Shown here one piece after another: positions 34,410 through 43,934 of a stretch of DNA of 64,000 nucleotides. The stretch is taken from positions 3,832,501 through 3,896,500 of the forward strand of contig NZ_CP114767.1 in the NCBI RefSeq assembly GCF_027359925.1, read 5' to 3'. The notes under the pieces were generated by a model. That model ran no database searches, was not told the origin of the DNA, and was given only the letters and a program-made list of their open reading frames with translations. Each line of letters opens with the position of its first letter. The stretch's first letter is position 1. The position numbers and the translations under genes are program-made. Source of the stretch: Hymenobacter canadensis (GTDB lineage: Bacteria > Bacteroidota > Bacteroidia > Cytophagales > Hymenobacteraceae).

Positions 34410-36842
34410 TTAAAGGGCCGGTTTCACTTCGATGGTGAACCGCGTGCTGCCGGGCAGGCCATCTGCCGACAGGCCCTGCACTTCTACCAGATAACGGCCC
34501 GGCTGGTCGCCGGTGTAGAACTCCACCGCTTGGGTGCCGGCCGTCGGCGTGGTCAGGTTCGGATTCCAGTACAGCAGGTTGCGCAAGTCGGGCAGGCGGC
34601 TTTGCTTTTGCTGGGCAGTTTCGTAGCGCGGGGCATAGAACTCGCGCTGAGCCTGCAGGCCCTCATACTGCTGCACTAGCACCCGCGGGTCGAGTTGAAA
34701 GCCTTCTAGGTCGCCCTTGTAGGTGGTGTAGCTCACCACCCCGTTATAGAGCGACGTGCCATGAAAATACCGCCCGTCCATGACCTCCAGCTTCTGGATT
34801 TTGAGCGGGTTCAGGGCCATTATTTTATTAGTATTGAACACCGGTACGCCATCGAGCAGTACCATTGGGTCTTCGGGTAGGGGTAGCCGGTTGAGCTTGT
34901 TAATCACGATAAAGTGGAACCCGTCTTTTCGCAGGCGCACGACCACGCCCGGCACGTATTCCCGCATCACCTCTTCCAGCACTTTAAAACGCGTGTATTT
35001 GTCCAACATGTACACTTCATCGGGCTTGCCATAGAAGGCAGTGCTATCGGTAGGCGGCAGCGTATACCGGTTGCGGTACTTGCCGAAGTAGATATTCTGC
35101 AGCTGTGCTTGCAAGTGCCGCCGCTGATAATCGGTTTCGAAGCGTGAAGCCGGCGCCTGTGCTACCGCGGGCCGTGCGGCGTATTGCGTGGAAAAGGCCG
35201 GCAGGAGCGTGATGCGGCACGTGCTGTCCTGCTTCGGATCGGTTTGCAGCACTAGGTCGCGGGAGCCGTACAGCTCGTTGGTTTCAAACTCCACCAAGCC
35301 GCTGGAGTCACTCACTGCATTGCCCAGCCTAACCAGGCGGCTCGGCGACGACATGTATGTGGTGATGTTGGGCACTGGGGCGTTGGTGGTGGCGTGCGTA
35401 AGCCGGGCCTGCACAACAGGCGCGTGTAGCTCGGGGCGGTAGAGCCAGGGGGGCTGGCGCGCCAGAATATGTTCCCACTTAAAGCGGCTCCAGCCCTGTG
35501 TCAGCATCAGGTTGTCGGCTGCCTCCGTGCGTTCGGGGCCGCCGGCCGTGAAGTAATAGTCAGGGTTTTCTATGGTGCCTTTCAGGTCAGCCGACAGCCA
35601 CAGGTAGCTGTTGATGTCAGCCGTGGTGCCAGTGGTCAGTGAGTCGAGGCGGTACACGCTCATCGATAGGTTGGCGGCCAGAGGCAGGGCCGAAGTGCCG
35701 GAACTGGCCGTGGTCAGCTGCACACGTACTTTCTCACGACTGGTGTATTCGGTTTTCTCGGCGCTGGCCGTGATGGCCAGCTGGCGCACAGGCGGCCGGA
35801 AGTAGAGCCGCTCACACAGCGGTTTTTGCTCAGAGTTGAACAGCGTGAAGTGCGAAACGCCTTCTAGGAGCTGGTCGGTCCGGACGGTGAAACGGGCACT
35901 GCCGTCGATCAACTCGGCTTGGGCTGCTACCACCACCTGCTGCCGGGAATGCGCGAGCAACCAGATAGTTTCGGGCTGCCGATTAGTTGAGCGCACCGCT
36001 ACCGTTAGAATTGCCGGGGTGGTATTCTGCAACTGCATGACATAGCCCTGCGCAAATACCTTTGGAAGCTCGCGCTTCAGCACCGTGCCTTCCGCTACTG
36101 CCACCTCTGCCCGATATATATTGCCGGCTTCGGGCTGAAACACAAAGCTACCCATGCCGAACTGGCCGGTCCGGAACGTGACTACTACTTGGTTGAACTG
36201 GTTGAGTACCTTGCCCGTTGCTGCTACTCCCCGGCCATGGTTGTCGGTGGCTTTGAAGCCTATCCGGCTGCTGAGGTCCCACACCAGATTGCCGCCCTCT
36301 GGGAAAAACTGCACCTCGTAGCCTACTGAGTCAGTCAGGGCTGCGCCGGCGGTGGTGGCCGTATTGAGCACCGTAACGACCTGCTGGAAAAAATAGTCAG
36401 GCCCGAAATTCTGCATCCAGCGACTGTAGGCCCGCACCGTGTAAGAGCCGGAGGGCAGGGAAGCAGGCAGGTTGAAGGAGCCCTGGCCAGTAGCGTTCTG
36501 CAACGGAATTTTGCCCTGCAGTACGGGTTTGCTGGCTTGGTTGAGAACCTCCACGTAAGCCACCGAGCTAAACGGCAGCGGCTTGAGGTACGTGCCGTCA
36601 GTAGCGTACACCTTAAACCACATGGTTTCGCCGCTCAGGTACATCGGCCGGTCGAGGTGCAGAAACAGCTTTTCGGTTAGGGTACGCTGCTGATAGCTGC
36701 GCAACTTGGTAGCTATGCTATGTCCTTCCGATTGAGCAGATGCCGTGGCAGCACCCAAAAACAAGCCGGCAAGCAAACCCGTGCGCAAGGCTGGCAGCCG
36801 CCATAGTAAGCACCGGATTAGTATGATAAGCTGAGAATACAT
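34410..36842 (-). CDS. MG2-domain protein with TonB-plug-like C-terminal region
   Basis: 810 residues with a signal peptide (LLAGLFLGAATASAQ). Near residue 60, EKLFLHLDRPMYLSGETMWF is the macroglobulin MG2 signature, followed by further Ig-like domains (SYTVRAYSRWMQNFG, VQFFPEGGNLVW). Near residues 630-720 a TonB-receptor plug-like segment appears (DPMVLLDGVPVFNTNKIMAL, then KLEVMDGRYFHG and NGVVSYTTYKG) without any barrel. This architecture is common in Bacteroidota. It is the last gene of a four-gene run, 17 bases after the DUF4249 gene. It probably works outside the cell with the TonB receptor of the run, perhaps in capturing a protein or peptide ligand; this is inference. Confidence 0.85.
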   Translation of the reverse strand: MYSQLIILIRCLLWRLPALRTGLLAGLFLGAATASAQSEGHSIATKLRSYQQRTLTEKLFLHLDRPMYLSGETMWFKVYATDGTYLKPLPFSSVAYVEVLNQASKPVLQGKIPLQNATGQGSFNLPASLPSGSYTVRAYSRWMQNFGPDYFFQQVVTVLNTATTAGAALTDSVGYEVQFFPEGGNLVWDLSSRIGFKATDNHGRGVAATGKVLNQFNQVVVTFRTGQFGMGSFVFQPEAGNIYRAEVAVAEGTVLKRELPKVFAQGYVMQLQNTTPAILTVAVRSTNRQPETIWLLAHSRQQVVVAAQAELIDGSARFTVRTDQLLEGVSHFTLFNSEQKPLCERLYFRPPVRQLAITASAEKTEYTSREKVRVQLTTASSGTSALPLAANLSMSVYRLDSLTTGTTADINSYLWLSADLKGTIENPDYYFTAGGPERTEAADNLMLTQGWSRFKWEHILARQPPWLYRPELHAPVVQARLTHATTNAPVPNITTYMSSPSRLVRLGNAVSDSSGLVEFETNELYGSRDLVLQTDPKQDSTCRITLLPAFSTQYAARPAVAQAPASRFETDYQRRHLQAQLQNIYFGKYRNRYTLPPTDSTAFYGKPDEVYMLDKYTRFKVLEEVMREYVPGVVVRLRKDGFHFIVINKLNRLPLPEDPMVLLDGVPVFNTNKIMALNPLKIQKLEVMDGRYFHGTSLYNGVVSYTTYKGDLEGFQLDPRVLVQQYEGLQAQREFYAPRYETAQQKQSRLPDLRNLLYWNPNLTTPTAGTQAVEFYTGDQPGRYLVEVQGLSADGLPGSTRFTIEVKPAL

Positions 36843-36858
36843 ATAAATGCGCTAAAGA

Positions 36859-38055
36859 TTAAGGCCAGAAAGTGGGCTTAATTGACGTGCCACGCGTGCG
36901 ACAGTCAACACAATCGCGGGTTTTGAACAGATATCCCACAGGACCATTTCTGGTGCGGGCCTCCGATATAGGTACGTTAACTCCTCCGGGAGTAAAGAAA
37001 GCAGCCAAAATAGTGGCCCGGGGCGGCGAGGGCTCTAAGCCTCGCTGGGGAATAAATACCGTGTCGGGCGGCACGCACTTCTCGTAGCCCGACACTACCG
37101 GCCAGGAACCCGGTAGTTCGGCACGGCTGATGAACAGACGTTTCTCTTCGATGGAGTGAGCCCCGATGAAGCCTAATACCAGATCATCGGGGTTGGAAAG
37201 GCAGCGCACGTTACCCGTAAGCTGAGCGGGTTGCGGGTCGAAGAGGGAGCCAATATTCTCCGTGTTTTTGCGCAATAGCTCCCAGTATGCGTATTCCTCA
37301 GCCGTGAGGGCATGCTGACGCACCAAGATGCTGTAGCGCGTAAACAGACGCTCGGAGGTAGTTGCCAACTGCCGGACCCGAAAATCGGCCACAACATCCT
37401 GCGTTAGCGCAGTTGTTTTGTAAAGCTGCACGAAGCCCGCTCGTTCTATTCCGTAGCAAACCGTTGGAAATGGCACAGCAATAGGGCGGATATCATTGTT
37501 GACATATTCCACCGTGGGGTAGTAGGGCGACTTGATTTCCCAAGTATCCTCCGTTTCCCATCGGTAGTACTGCGTAGAGCCTGTATCATCGTGGGCACTG
37601 ACGGACACGTTGAGCCCATTGCCAGTAGGGCGCCATGTTAGGGCATCAATTGGCGGGGTTACTTTTACGGGCACGTATGCCGAAGCGTATTCACCGTTAG
37701 TAGTTGTAGTCAAGTGCAGGCGATACTTGCGGGCAATGTTCAGCGTCAGGTTGGCCGACGTATAGGTGCCGGACCGGGCTGGGGTTTCCTGCAGCAGGTA
37801 GCGGGGGCCGCTCTCTTCCTCTATGTACACTGTCGCCCGGGTTTCAGCCGGGGGCACCTGAGTCGACCGAATGGCGTATGTGCGCGAGAGCCGAATAGTG
37901 GTCACTCCCTGGGTATTGATAAAGCCATCGATAACCAGAAAATTCGGCGGGCTTTCCACCACATCGGGCATGTAGTCGTCGGTGCAGGAAACGCCTAGCC
38001 CTAGCGCCAAGCACCAAAGCAACGTCCACCGCAAGGCGTAGGAGAGGATATGCAT
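36859..38055 (-). CDS. DUF4249 lipoprotein
   Basis: 398 residues with lipobox LALGLGVSC. The family signature follows at once: ESPPNFLVIDGFINTQGVTTIRLSRTYAI, then RATVYIEEESGPRYLLQET and YRLHLTTTTNGEYASAYVPV. DUF4249 proteins are nearly always encoded beside a TonB-dependent receptor and are predicted surface-exposed beta-sandwich partners of it. Here the ATG directly follows the TAA of the receptor gene with no base between, so translation is surely coupled. Confidence 0.92.
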   Translation of the reverse strand: MHILSYALRWTLLWCLALGLGVSCTDDYMPDVVESPPNFLVIDGFINTQGVTTIRLSRTYAIRSTQVPPAETRATVYIEEESGPRYLLQETPARSGTYTSANLTLNIARKYRLHLTTTTNGEYASAYVPVKVTPPIDALTWRPTGNGLNVSVSAHDDTGSTQYYRWETEDTWEIKSPYYPTVEYVNNDIRPIAVPFPTVCYGIERAGFVQLYKTTALTQDVVADFRVRQLATTSERLFTRYSILVRQHALTAEEYAYWELLRKNTENIGSLFDPQPAQLTGNVRCLSNPDDLVLGFIGAHSIEEKRLFISRAELPGSWPVVSGYEKCVPPDTVFIPQRGLEPSPPRATILAAFFTPGGVNVPISEARTRNGPVGYLFKTRDCVDCRTRGTSIKPTFWP

Positions 38056-40836
38056 TTAAAATTTGAAGTTATAGGTGACACTTGGAATAGGCTCGCCGAA
38101 AATAGACAGCTTGTAGCCCCTGATTTGTCCGTTTACTGATTTGAAATACACCGAATAGGGGTTGCGGCGCCCCGTGAGGTTGTACACGCCTACCGTCCAA
38201 GAGCTGTGGGCTAGCTTTTTTACTTTGTGGCTGCCTTCCATGTTCAACGCCACGTCGAGGCGCATATAGTCAGGTACGCGGTAGGCGTTGCGGTCAGAGT
38301 AATACACGCGCAGCGAGTTGCCGGCGTAGTATTTGGCCAGCGGTAGTGTGATGGGGCGGCCCGTGCTGTAGGTGAAGTTGACGGAGGTGCTAAAGCGCCG
38401 GCTGAAGCGGTAATTACCGACCAAGGTGCCATCGTGGGGCTTGTCGAAGTTGCTGGCGTAGTAGCTGCCCCCGTTGATCATATCGGAAGTAGTAGCGGCG
38501 TTGACGCGCACCAGCGAGCGGGAATACGTGTAGCCTATCCAGCCATTCAGCTTACCGGTGAGCTTTTTCACGAACACCTCTACCCCGTACGCCTTCCCCT
38601 GCGCGTTAATTATGTCTGTTTCGATGCGCGGGTTGAGCAGCAGCGTGGCTCCGCTCTTGAAATCCACCACGTCATCGAGGGTCTTGTAGTACGTTTCCAC
38701 CGACGTCTCAATAGTATTAGACTTGAAGTTGCGGTAGTAGCCGACCGAATACTGGTTGCCCACCTGCGGCCGGATGTTGTTGTCGCTGAGCTTCCACACG
38801 TCAATCGGTGATACTGATGCGGTATTGGTGAGCTGATGAAGGTACTGGCGGGTGCGCGTGAAGCTGGCCTTTACCGACGAGTTGTCGGACACGGAATAGC
38901 GGGCCGAAAGCCGGTATTCGGGACCGTGGTAGTTGGCCACTACCTTGCCGGCGCCGTAACTAACGGTGTCAACGATGGTGGCCTCGGAGCGCGACTCACC
39001 AGCCGCGTACCGATACACCTCGCGTGCCCCCAGAGCCTGGAAAAAAGAGTAGCGTAGGCCTGCGGATACGGAAAAGCGCGGTGTAATATCAAAGCGGTCA
39101 GAAACGTATACGGCGCTCTCCAGTGCCTGCTCACGGGGCAGCACGTTGGGCCTCACCAACGACGACTCGCTACGCGGTAGCAGGCTGCCGGGCGAAATAC
39201 CGTAGAATTGCGTGCTCGCCCCGAAGTCAACCGTATGCTTGGAGTTGGGAAAAAAGCTGAAGTCAGCACGCAGAGCCGGTTGCTTGATGGCATAGGTGAG
39301 CTGTGAGGCTGCCACCGGAGTTTGCTCACTGGTCACATCGTAGTCATAGTGACTATATGTAGCCGTGAATACGCCGTACAACTGGTTGGTAAAGCTATGC
39401 CGCCACTTCAGGGTAGCGGCACGGTTAGAATAGCGGTAGGTGGTGTCGCTACCCAGTCGGAATCGGTCGGAGCTGTAGTAGCCGGTGGCGTAAACTGAGT
39501 TCTTCTCACTGAACTCGTGCGTTACGTGGGCCGTGATATCATAGAAACCGGCGGCGCTTTGACTGTAATTTTTGTCGGAGAGTTGCTTAAGAACCCAGTC
39601 TGAATAGCTGGCGCGCCCGCTCAGGATAAACGAGCTTTTGTCTTTTGCCAGTGGTCCTTCCAGCGTCAGACGGCTCGTTAGGGGCCCGATACCGCCTGAG
39701 CCGGAAAGCTTCTTCTTATTTCCCTCTCTGGTGGTGATATCCAGTACCGACGACAACCGCCCGCCATATTTGGCCGGTATGGCACTTTTATATAGCTCAA
39801 CCCCTTGCAGAATGTCAGGGTTGAAAGCCGAAAAGAAGCCGAATAGGTGCGACGGATTGTAGATGGTAGCATCGTTGAACAGAATCAGATTCTGGTCGGC
39901 GGCACCACCGCGTACGTTGAGGCCCGTGCTGCCCTCGCCCACCGTTTTCACGCCGGGCAAGGTCATAATTACCCGTAAAATGTCAGTTTCGCCAAATGCT
40001 GTGGGCACCTGCCGCATGGTTTTTATATCGAGCTTCTCCAGCCCCATCTGCATCCCCGACACGTTTTTGTCTTTCTCAGCCTCAATCACTACTTCCCTCA
40101 ACGTCACAATGTCTTCGTCCACCTCAATCTCTAGCTTGCCGTTGCCGCGCAACAGTACTTGACGCTTGGTGTTCTTGATGCCTACGCCACGAATTTTCAG
40201 GTCATAGCGGCCGGGAGGTAGTGTGAGCGAGTACGAGCCGAACTGGTCGGTGCTGGTGCCCACTCCGGAGGGCTCGTGATAAATAGTTGCACCAATAATG
40301 GGTTCCCCCGATTTTGAGTCGCGAATGCGGCCTGCCAAAGTTGCCTTATTGTCTTTGACGCTCTGAGCAGTACCCACCTCATATACCCGGTACTCCGAGA
40401 CGCTAACCAGCCGGGAGCGTCCTTCCGGACGTTCGGGCGTGGCTTCTGCGTCCGACATCATGACATCGGATAATGTACCGCCCGCCGCCGGCCGGAAAAA
40501 GTTTTCGGGCAGTGCTGGGGTTAGTCGCGCATCGGCCCTCACAATGAACACCCGGTTGTCAGTATCCAGCACGAAGCGGAGGAGGCTGTTTTGCAAAGCC
40601 TGCTGCAGAGCTGCAGCTACAGGCTGCTCACGCGCCTTAAGGGTCACAAAAACGCTGTCGACAGTAGTTGGGTCGTAATAAAATTGAAGGCCGGTTTGAA
40701 GTTCCACCTGCCGCACAAATTGCTCGAACGGAACACGGGTAAAATCGCCGGTAACCGTTTTACCCCCCGTTTGCTGGCCGAGACAGATCGAACTAAAAGA
40801 GGAGAGTATAAAAAGTAGGGAGTAGAGAATGCGCAT
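38056..40836 (-). CDS. TonB-dependent receptor with STN and carboxypeptidase-regulatory domains
   Basis: 926 residues from MRILYSLLFILSSFSSICLG; an ATG 21 bases earlier is less likely because the signal peptide begins here. Order: signal peptide, STN domain (about residues 30-100; VPFEQFVRQVELQTGLQFYY), CarboxypepD_reg-like domain (about 165-240; LAGRIRDSKSGEPIIGATI), plug (GETDILRVIMTLPGVKTVGE, GLNVRGGAADQNLILFNDA) and a 22-strand barrel ending in SVTYNFKF. STN domains usually signal to an anti-sigma factor, but none is encoded nearby. The substrate is unknown. It leads the DUF4249 and MG2 genes in a run. Confidence 0.92.
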   Translation of the reverse strand: MRILYSLLFILSSFSSICLGQQTGGKTVTGDFTRVPFEQFVRQVELQTGLQFYYDPTTVDSVFVTLKAREQPVAAALQQALQNSLLRFVLDTDNRVFIVRADARLTPALPENFFRPAAGGTLSDVMMSDAEATPERPEGRSRLVSVSEYRVYEVGTAQSVKDNKATLAGRIRDSKSGEPIIGATIYHEPSGVGTSTDQFGSYSLTLPPGRYDLKIRGVGIKNTKRQVLLRGNGKLEIEVDEDIVTLREVVIEAEKDKNVSGMQMGLEKLDIKTMRQVPTAFGETDILRVIMTLPGVKTVGEGSTGLNVRGGAADQNLILFNDATIYNPSHLFGFFSAFNPDILQGVELYKSAIPAKYGGRLSSVLDITTREGNKKKLSGSGGIGPLTSRLTLEGPLAKDKSSFILSGRASYSDWVLKQLSDKNYSQSAAGFYDITAHVTHEFSEKNSVYATGYYSSDRFRLGSDTTYRYSNRAATLKWRHSFTNQLYGVFTATYSHYDYDVTSEQTPVAASQLTYAIKQPALRADFSFFPNSKHTVDFGASTQFYGISPGSLLPRSESSLVRPNVLPREQALESAVYVSDRFDITPRFSVSAGLRYSFFQALGAREVYRYAAGESRSEATIVDTVSYGAGKVVANYHGPEYRLSARYSVSDNSSVKASFTRTRQYLHQLTNTASVSPIDVWKLSDNNIRPQVGNQYSVGYYRNFKSNTIETSVETYYKTLDDVVDFKSGATLLLNPRIETDIINAQGKAYGVEVFVKKLTGKLNGWIGYTYSRSLVRVNAATTSDMINGGSYYASNFDKPHDGTLVGNYRFSRRFSTSVNFTYSTGRPITLPLAKYYAGNSLRVYYSDRNAYRVPDYMRLDVALNMEGSHKVKKLAHSSWTVGVYNLTGRRNPYSVYFKSVNGQIRGYKLSIFGEPIPSVTYNFKF

Positions 40837-40875
40837 ACGAAAGTGCAATAAGATCATATGAAGATGTAAAGTAGA

Positions 40876-41619
40876 CTACTCAGTAGATAAGCTATTGTAG
40901 TAATCAGCAAGTTCTATAATATCTAACTCCCGGGTTTTCTTGCTGAATCCCAGTCTGTTCGCTTTTATAAATTTCTGTATTTCTTTTTCATGGTCGGCCA
41001 TGTGCTTCACGATGGAAGCTTTGCTGTCTATCGGATAATACAGATTGTTCTTGCGCAGAAAGTACCTGTCTTTCGAATAAAAATCGGCGTTTTTGTTGCC
41101 TTGTTCAAGTCGCTCACTGATTAATTTCACCCGCTTAGCCACCACCTGTATATTGCTATCGATAAGCACTTGATAGTAGCCTGTCTGGATGGCTTTGCCG
41201 GTGGCGCTATCGGCTACGAGCCGAAGGAAACGCCTGCCATCAATCAGAAATGACTGAACATGCTCGTCAACTAGGCGAGGAGTGTATGAGGTAGAAGGAT
41301 GCAGCAATACCACCTGATCCAGCACTAAGTCGTACCAGAGATTTACATCAGGAAAGTGCCGGCCGTTGTAGAAGACGGTGCCACGCTGCGGGGAGTCGCT
41401 GATAAAAAACTGGTGACCAGTTTTCAGGAAATACTTGCGTGAATAGTCGATATACTCTGGTCCGTTATAAAGATTTGGGTGCGCTTTAAAATGGGAGGTA
41501 TTCTCGTTTTCTAAAACCCTGATTGATAAAGCAGATGCATCTTCCGGGTTTCCCGTTACCTGGCTAAAGCCTTCATAATGCACAAAGCAAAAGGCCAATG
41601 CGAATAGACATTTGGTCAT
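40876..41619 (-). CDS. secreted protein, hypothetical
   Basis: 247 residues with a short signal peptide (MTKCLFALAFCFVHYEGFSQ). The rest is mixed alpha/beta with DFYSKDRYFLRKNNLYYPID and a basic, helical C-terminus (HMADHEKEIQKFIKANRLGF). Comparable Bacteroidota proteins in which a beta-rich half is followed by NLYYPIDSK-like text are hypothetical; I do not know a function. It lies 39 bases upstream of the TonB receptor on the same strand and is more AT-rich than its neighbours. It may be the first gene of that run. Confidence 0.75.
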   Translation of the reverse strand: MTKCLFALAFCFVHYEGFSQVTGNPEDASALSIRVLENENTSHFKAHPNLYNGPEYIDYSRKYFLKTGHQFFISDSPQRGTVFYNGRHFPDVNLWYDLVLDQVVLLHPSTSYTPRLVDEHVQSFLIDGRRFLRLVADSATGKAIQTGYYQVLIDSNIQVVAKRVKLISERLEQGNKNADFYSKDRYFLRKNNLYYPIDSKASIVKHMADHEKEIQKFIKANRLGFSKKTRELDIIELADYYNSLSTE

Positions 41620-41880
41620 GTTATAAATTTAACGAGTTAACGTTCACATAGAAGGAAAGACAGTCTAAACGACAATAATACAACCTGAAGGTGAGTGCTA
41701 GGGGTCTAGCACCAGCCTGGACGCTGGTTGGGAAAGTCGACTAAAAGATACGTTGATTAGCCTAAATATCACTCAGCCCGCAGGATATCTGCGATTGTCA
41801 GGAGTGAAAAGAGTGAAGTTAGCCGAAGGTAGCGAGTGGCGACGCTTAGCAAATCAACAGTTGCTGGGTAGCATGCGTAC
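41620..41880. other. intergenic region, no gene seen
   Basis: Divergent gap between the secreted hypothetical protein and the exonuclease gene. It contains one short palindrome (accagcctggacgctggt, near 41711-41728) and no ORF, tRNA or long repeat. It should contain promoters for both genes, but none could be assigned. Confidence 0.45.
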
Positions 41881-42504
41881 ATGACTGGCATGCGCTACGT
41901 CTCCCTCGACCTTGAAACCACCGGCGGCAACCCGCTCCGCCACCAGATTCTGGAGCTGGCGGCCGTGGTGGAAGATACCCGAAACCTGTTGCCGCTGGCG
42001 GAGCTGCCGTATTTCCGGCGGGTGGTGCGCCACCCTGAACTGACCGGCACCGCCGGTGCGCTGGCGTTGAATGCTGGCTTGCTGCAGGAACTGGCCCGTA
42101 AGGAGCCCAACCCCGAGCTGTGTACGCCCCAGGAGCTACTGCCGCAGCTGCGGGAGTTTTTGCTGGCCCAGGGCTTCAGGCCAGACAAAAAGGACTGCGT
42201 GGCCGTGACGATGGCCGGCAAGAACATTGCCTCGTTTGACCTGGGTTTCCTGCGTGAGTTGCCCGGTTACGGTACGTTGGTGCGCGCCGAGCCCGCCATG
42301 CTCGACCCGGCCGCCTTCTACCTCAACTGGCGCAAAGACACGCGCCTGCCCACCATGCAAATCTGCAAGGCCCGCGCTGGTTTCGAGGATACTACGGTAG
42401 CCCACCAAGCCCTGGCCGACGCGCTGGATGTGGTACAGCTGCTACGGCCGTTTTACGCTTTTCCCGCGTACCAGCAAGTGCCGGCCGACGGAAAAGGAGA
42501 ATAA
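41881..42504 (+). CDS. DEDD-family 3'-5' exonuclease (DnaQ-like)
   Basis: 207 residues with the RNase T / DnaQ exonuclease motifs: ExoI SLDLETTGGNPLRHQILELA (Asp and Glu metal ligands), ExoII KNIASFDLGFL, and ExoIII VAHQALADALDV with His and Asp, the DEDDh arrangement. It lacks a polymerase or other domain, so it is a stand-alone nuclease like oligoribonuclease or DnaQ-like repair exonucleases. Start at 41881 is ATG; a second Met three codons later is an alternative. A terminator follows at once. Confidence 0.85.
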   Translation: MTGMRYVSLDLETTGGNPLRHQILELAAVVEDTRNLLPLAELPYFRRVVRHPELTGTAGALALNAGLLQELARKEPNPELCTPQELLPQLREFLLAQGFRPDKKDCVAVTMAGKNIASFDLGFLRELPGYGTLVRAEPAMLDPAAFYLNWRKDTRLPTMQICKARAGFEDTTVAHQALADALDVVQLLRPFYAFPAYQQVPADGKGE

Positions 42505-42506
42505 AA

Positions 42507-42533
42507 AAAGGCCCGGAGAACGTCCGGGCCTTT
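42507..42533. terminator. bidirectional intrinsic terminator
   Basis: aaaggcccgga / tccgggccttt forms an 11-bp stem (42507-42517 / 42523-42533) with A and T tracts. It lies between the convergent exonuclease gene and the TPM-domain gene. Confidence 0.85.
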
Positions 42534-42558
42534 AGAGATGCTGCAAATAAGGCGGGCT

Positions 42559-43383
42559 TTACCAGTCGCCGGAAGCACCGCCGCCGCCGGAGCTGCCGCC
42601 GCCGAAACCGCCGAAGCCGCCCCCGCCACCTCCGCCGAAGCCCCCGCCGCCCCCGAAGGTGCCACGGCCGCCACTGAAGTCGCCGAAGATGATGGGCGGT
42701 ATCATGCCGCCCCCGAAGCCTCGGTTGCGGCCGCCGCCACCACTGCCGCCGCCGCGGTTGCGCAGCAGCATAAACAGCACCAGCGCCCCGATAATCAGCC
42801 AGAACATCCAGCCCGAGCCGCTGCTGTCGTTAGACTGCGGGCGGGTACGGGTGGTTTGGTCGGCCTTGTATTCGCCTTTGGCCAGCGCAATCAGCTGGTC
42901 GGCGGCCCGATCTATGCCAGCGTAGTATTGCTTCTCGCGAAAGGCCGGAACGATGGTGTTGGTGATGATGCGTTTAGCCAGCGCATCTGGAATAGCGCCC
43001 TCCAGGCCGTAGCCGGGCTGAATGCGGGCTTTGCGCTCCTTCTCGGCAATGAGAATCAGGACGCCGTTGTTGTTGTTTTTCTGGCCGATGCCCCAGGCTT
43101 CATAGAGCTGCTGGGCATAGCCGGCAATGTCGGCATCGCCCAGGGTGGGCACCGTAACCACGGCTATCTGCGACGAGGTGGAGTCGTTGTAGGCGACCAA
43201 CTTTTGCTCGAGTGCCTGCACTTCATCCGGCTGCATCATGCCGGCCAAGTCGTTGACGAGGCGTGGCGGATTGGGGCGCGGTGGTACCTGTTGGGCGAAA
43301 CCAGCCCAGCCGATGGCCAGCAGCAGCGCTACCAGAAGCGGCCGCAGCCAGAGCGGCGGCCGTAACAAAGGGGAGTGTGTCAT
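42559..43383 (-). CDS. TPM-domain protein with Gly-rich C-terminus (YgcG-like)
   Basis: 274 residues. Signal peptide (LLVALLLAIGWAGFAQQ), TPM_phosphatase fold at about residues 40-165 (LVNDLAGMMQPDEVQALEQKL, SSQIAVVTVPTLGDADI, GVLILIAEKERKARIQPGYG, LEGAIPDALAKRIITNTIVP), one membrane helix (GWMFWLIIGALVLFMLL) and a C-terminal tail that is almost pure Gly with Ser and Phe. It overlaps the next TPM gene by 4 bases (ATGA), so the two are translationally coupled. TPM/LemA sets are widespread; roles in envelope upkeep or photosystem repair have been proposed elsewhere. Confidence 0.9.
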   Translation of the reverse strand: MTHSPLLRPPLWLRPLLVALLLAIGWAGFAQQVPPRPNPPRLVNDLAGMMQPDEVQALEQKLVAYNDSTSSQIAVVTVPTLGDADIAGYAQQLYEAWGIGQKNNNNGVLILIAEKERKARIQPGYGLEGAIPDALAKRIITNTIVPAFREKQYYAGIDRAADQLIALAKGEYKADQTTRTRPQSNDSSGSGWMFWLIIGALVLFMLLRNRGGGSGGGGRNRGFGGGMIPPIIFGDFSGGRGTFGGGGGFGGGGGGGFGGFGGGSSGGGGASGDW

Positions 43384-43841
43384 TTGCGGGGAGGCTGCGG
43401 CGGGCCACCACCATAGGAAATGGAATCGTCGAGTTCGTTCTGGTCGGTGGCGGCGTCGTAGGGGAAGTAGCGCTGGAGCTGCTCGCCCACCATCCGGATG
43501 CCGTTTTCGAGCCCGCCTGCGTACTTCTCCTGCCGAAACAGCTGGAGCACGTTTTCCTTGGTTGTTTCCCAGAAATCGTCGGGCACGGCGGCATTGATGC
43601 CGGCGTCGCCGATGACGGCGAACTGCCGGCTCTGCCAGGCCAGGTAAAACAGCACGCCGTTGCGCTGGGCCGTTTTGTGCATGTTGAGCTCGGCAAATAC
43701 CTGCGCGGCCCGGTCCAGCGGATCGGGCGTGGGGCAGTTGTCTTCCAGGTGCACCCGGATTTCGCCCGAGGTTAGGACTTCAGCCTGCCGGATGGCCTCT
43801 ACCAAGGCCTTTTCCTGCTCTGCGGTGAGAGGGTTGTTCAT
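43380..43841 (-). CDS. TPM-domain protein, second copy
   Basis: 153 residues, no signal peptide. The TPM domain occupies about residues 5-130: LTAEQEKALVEAIRQAEVLTSGEIRVHLED, NGVLFYLAWQSRQFAVIGDAGIN and WETTKENVLQLFRQEKYAGGL. This shorter soluble form often accompanies the membrane TPM protein and LemA. Stop and start overlap with the downstream gene. A TTGTCAGTTG-type repeat separates it from lemA. Confidence 0.9.
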   Translation of the reverse strand: MNNPLTAEQEKALVEAIRQAEVLTSGEIRVHLEDNCPTPDPLDRAAQVFAELNMHKTAQRNGVLFYLAWQSRQFAVIGDAGINAAVPDDFWETTKENVLQLFRQEKYAGGLENGIRMVGEQLQRYFPYDAATDQNELDDSISYGGGPPQPPRK

Positions 43842-43844
43842 GGG

Positions 43845-43927
43845 CAGTTGTCAGTAAGCAGTTGTCGGTTGTCGGCCGTAAGAACCTGCAGGCAGGCCCC
43901 GACAACTAACAACCGACAACTGACAAC
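43845..43927. repeat. TTGTCAGTTG-type inverted repeat
   Basis: Left: cagttgtcagtaagcagttg then tcggttgtcgg; right: ccgacaactaacaaccgaca then actgacaacc, around a loop with cctgcaggcagg. Same family as 22487 and 63875. It lies between lemA and the TPM genes without ending the cluster's common direction. Confidence 0.8.
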
Positions 43928-43934
43928 CAATAAA

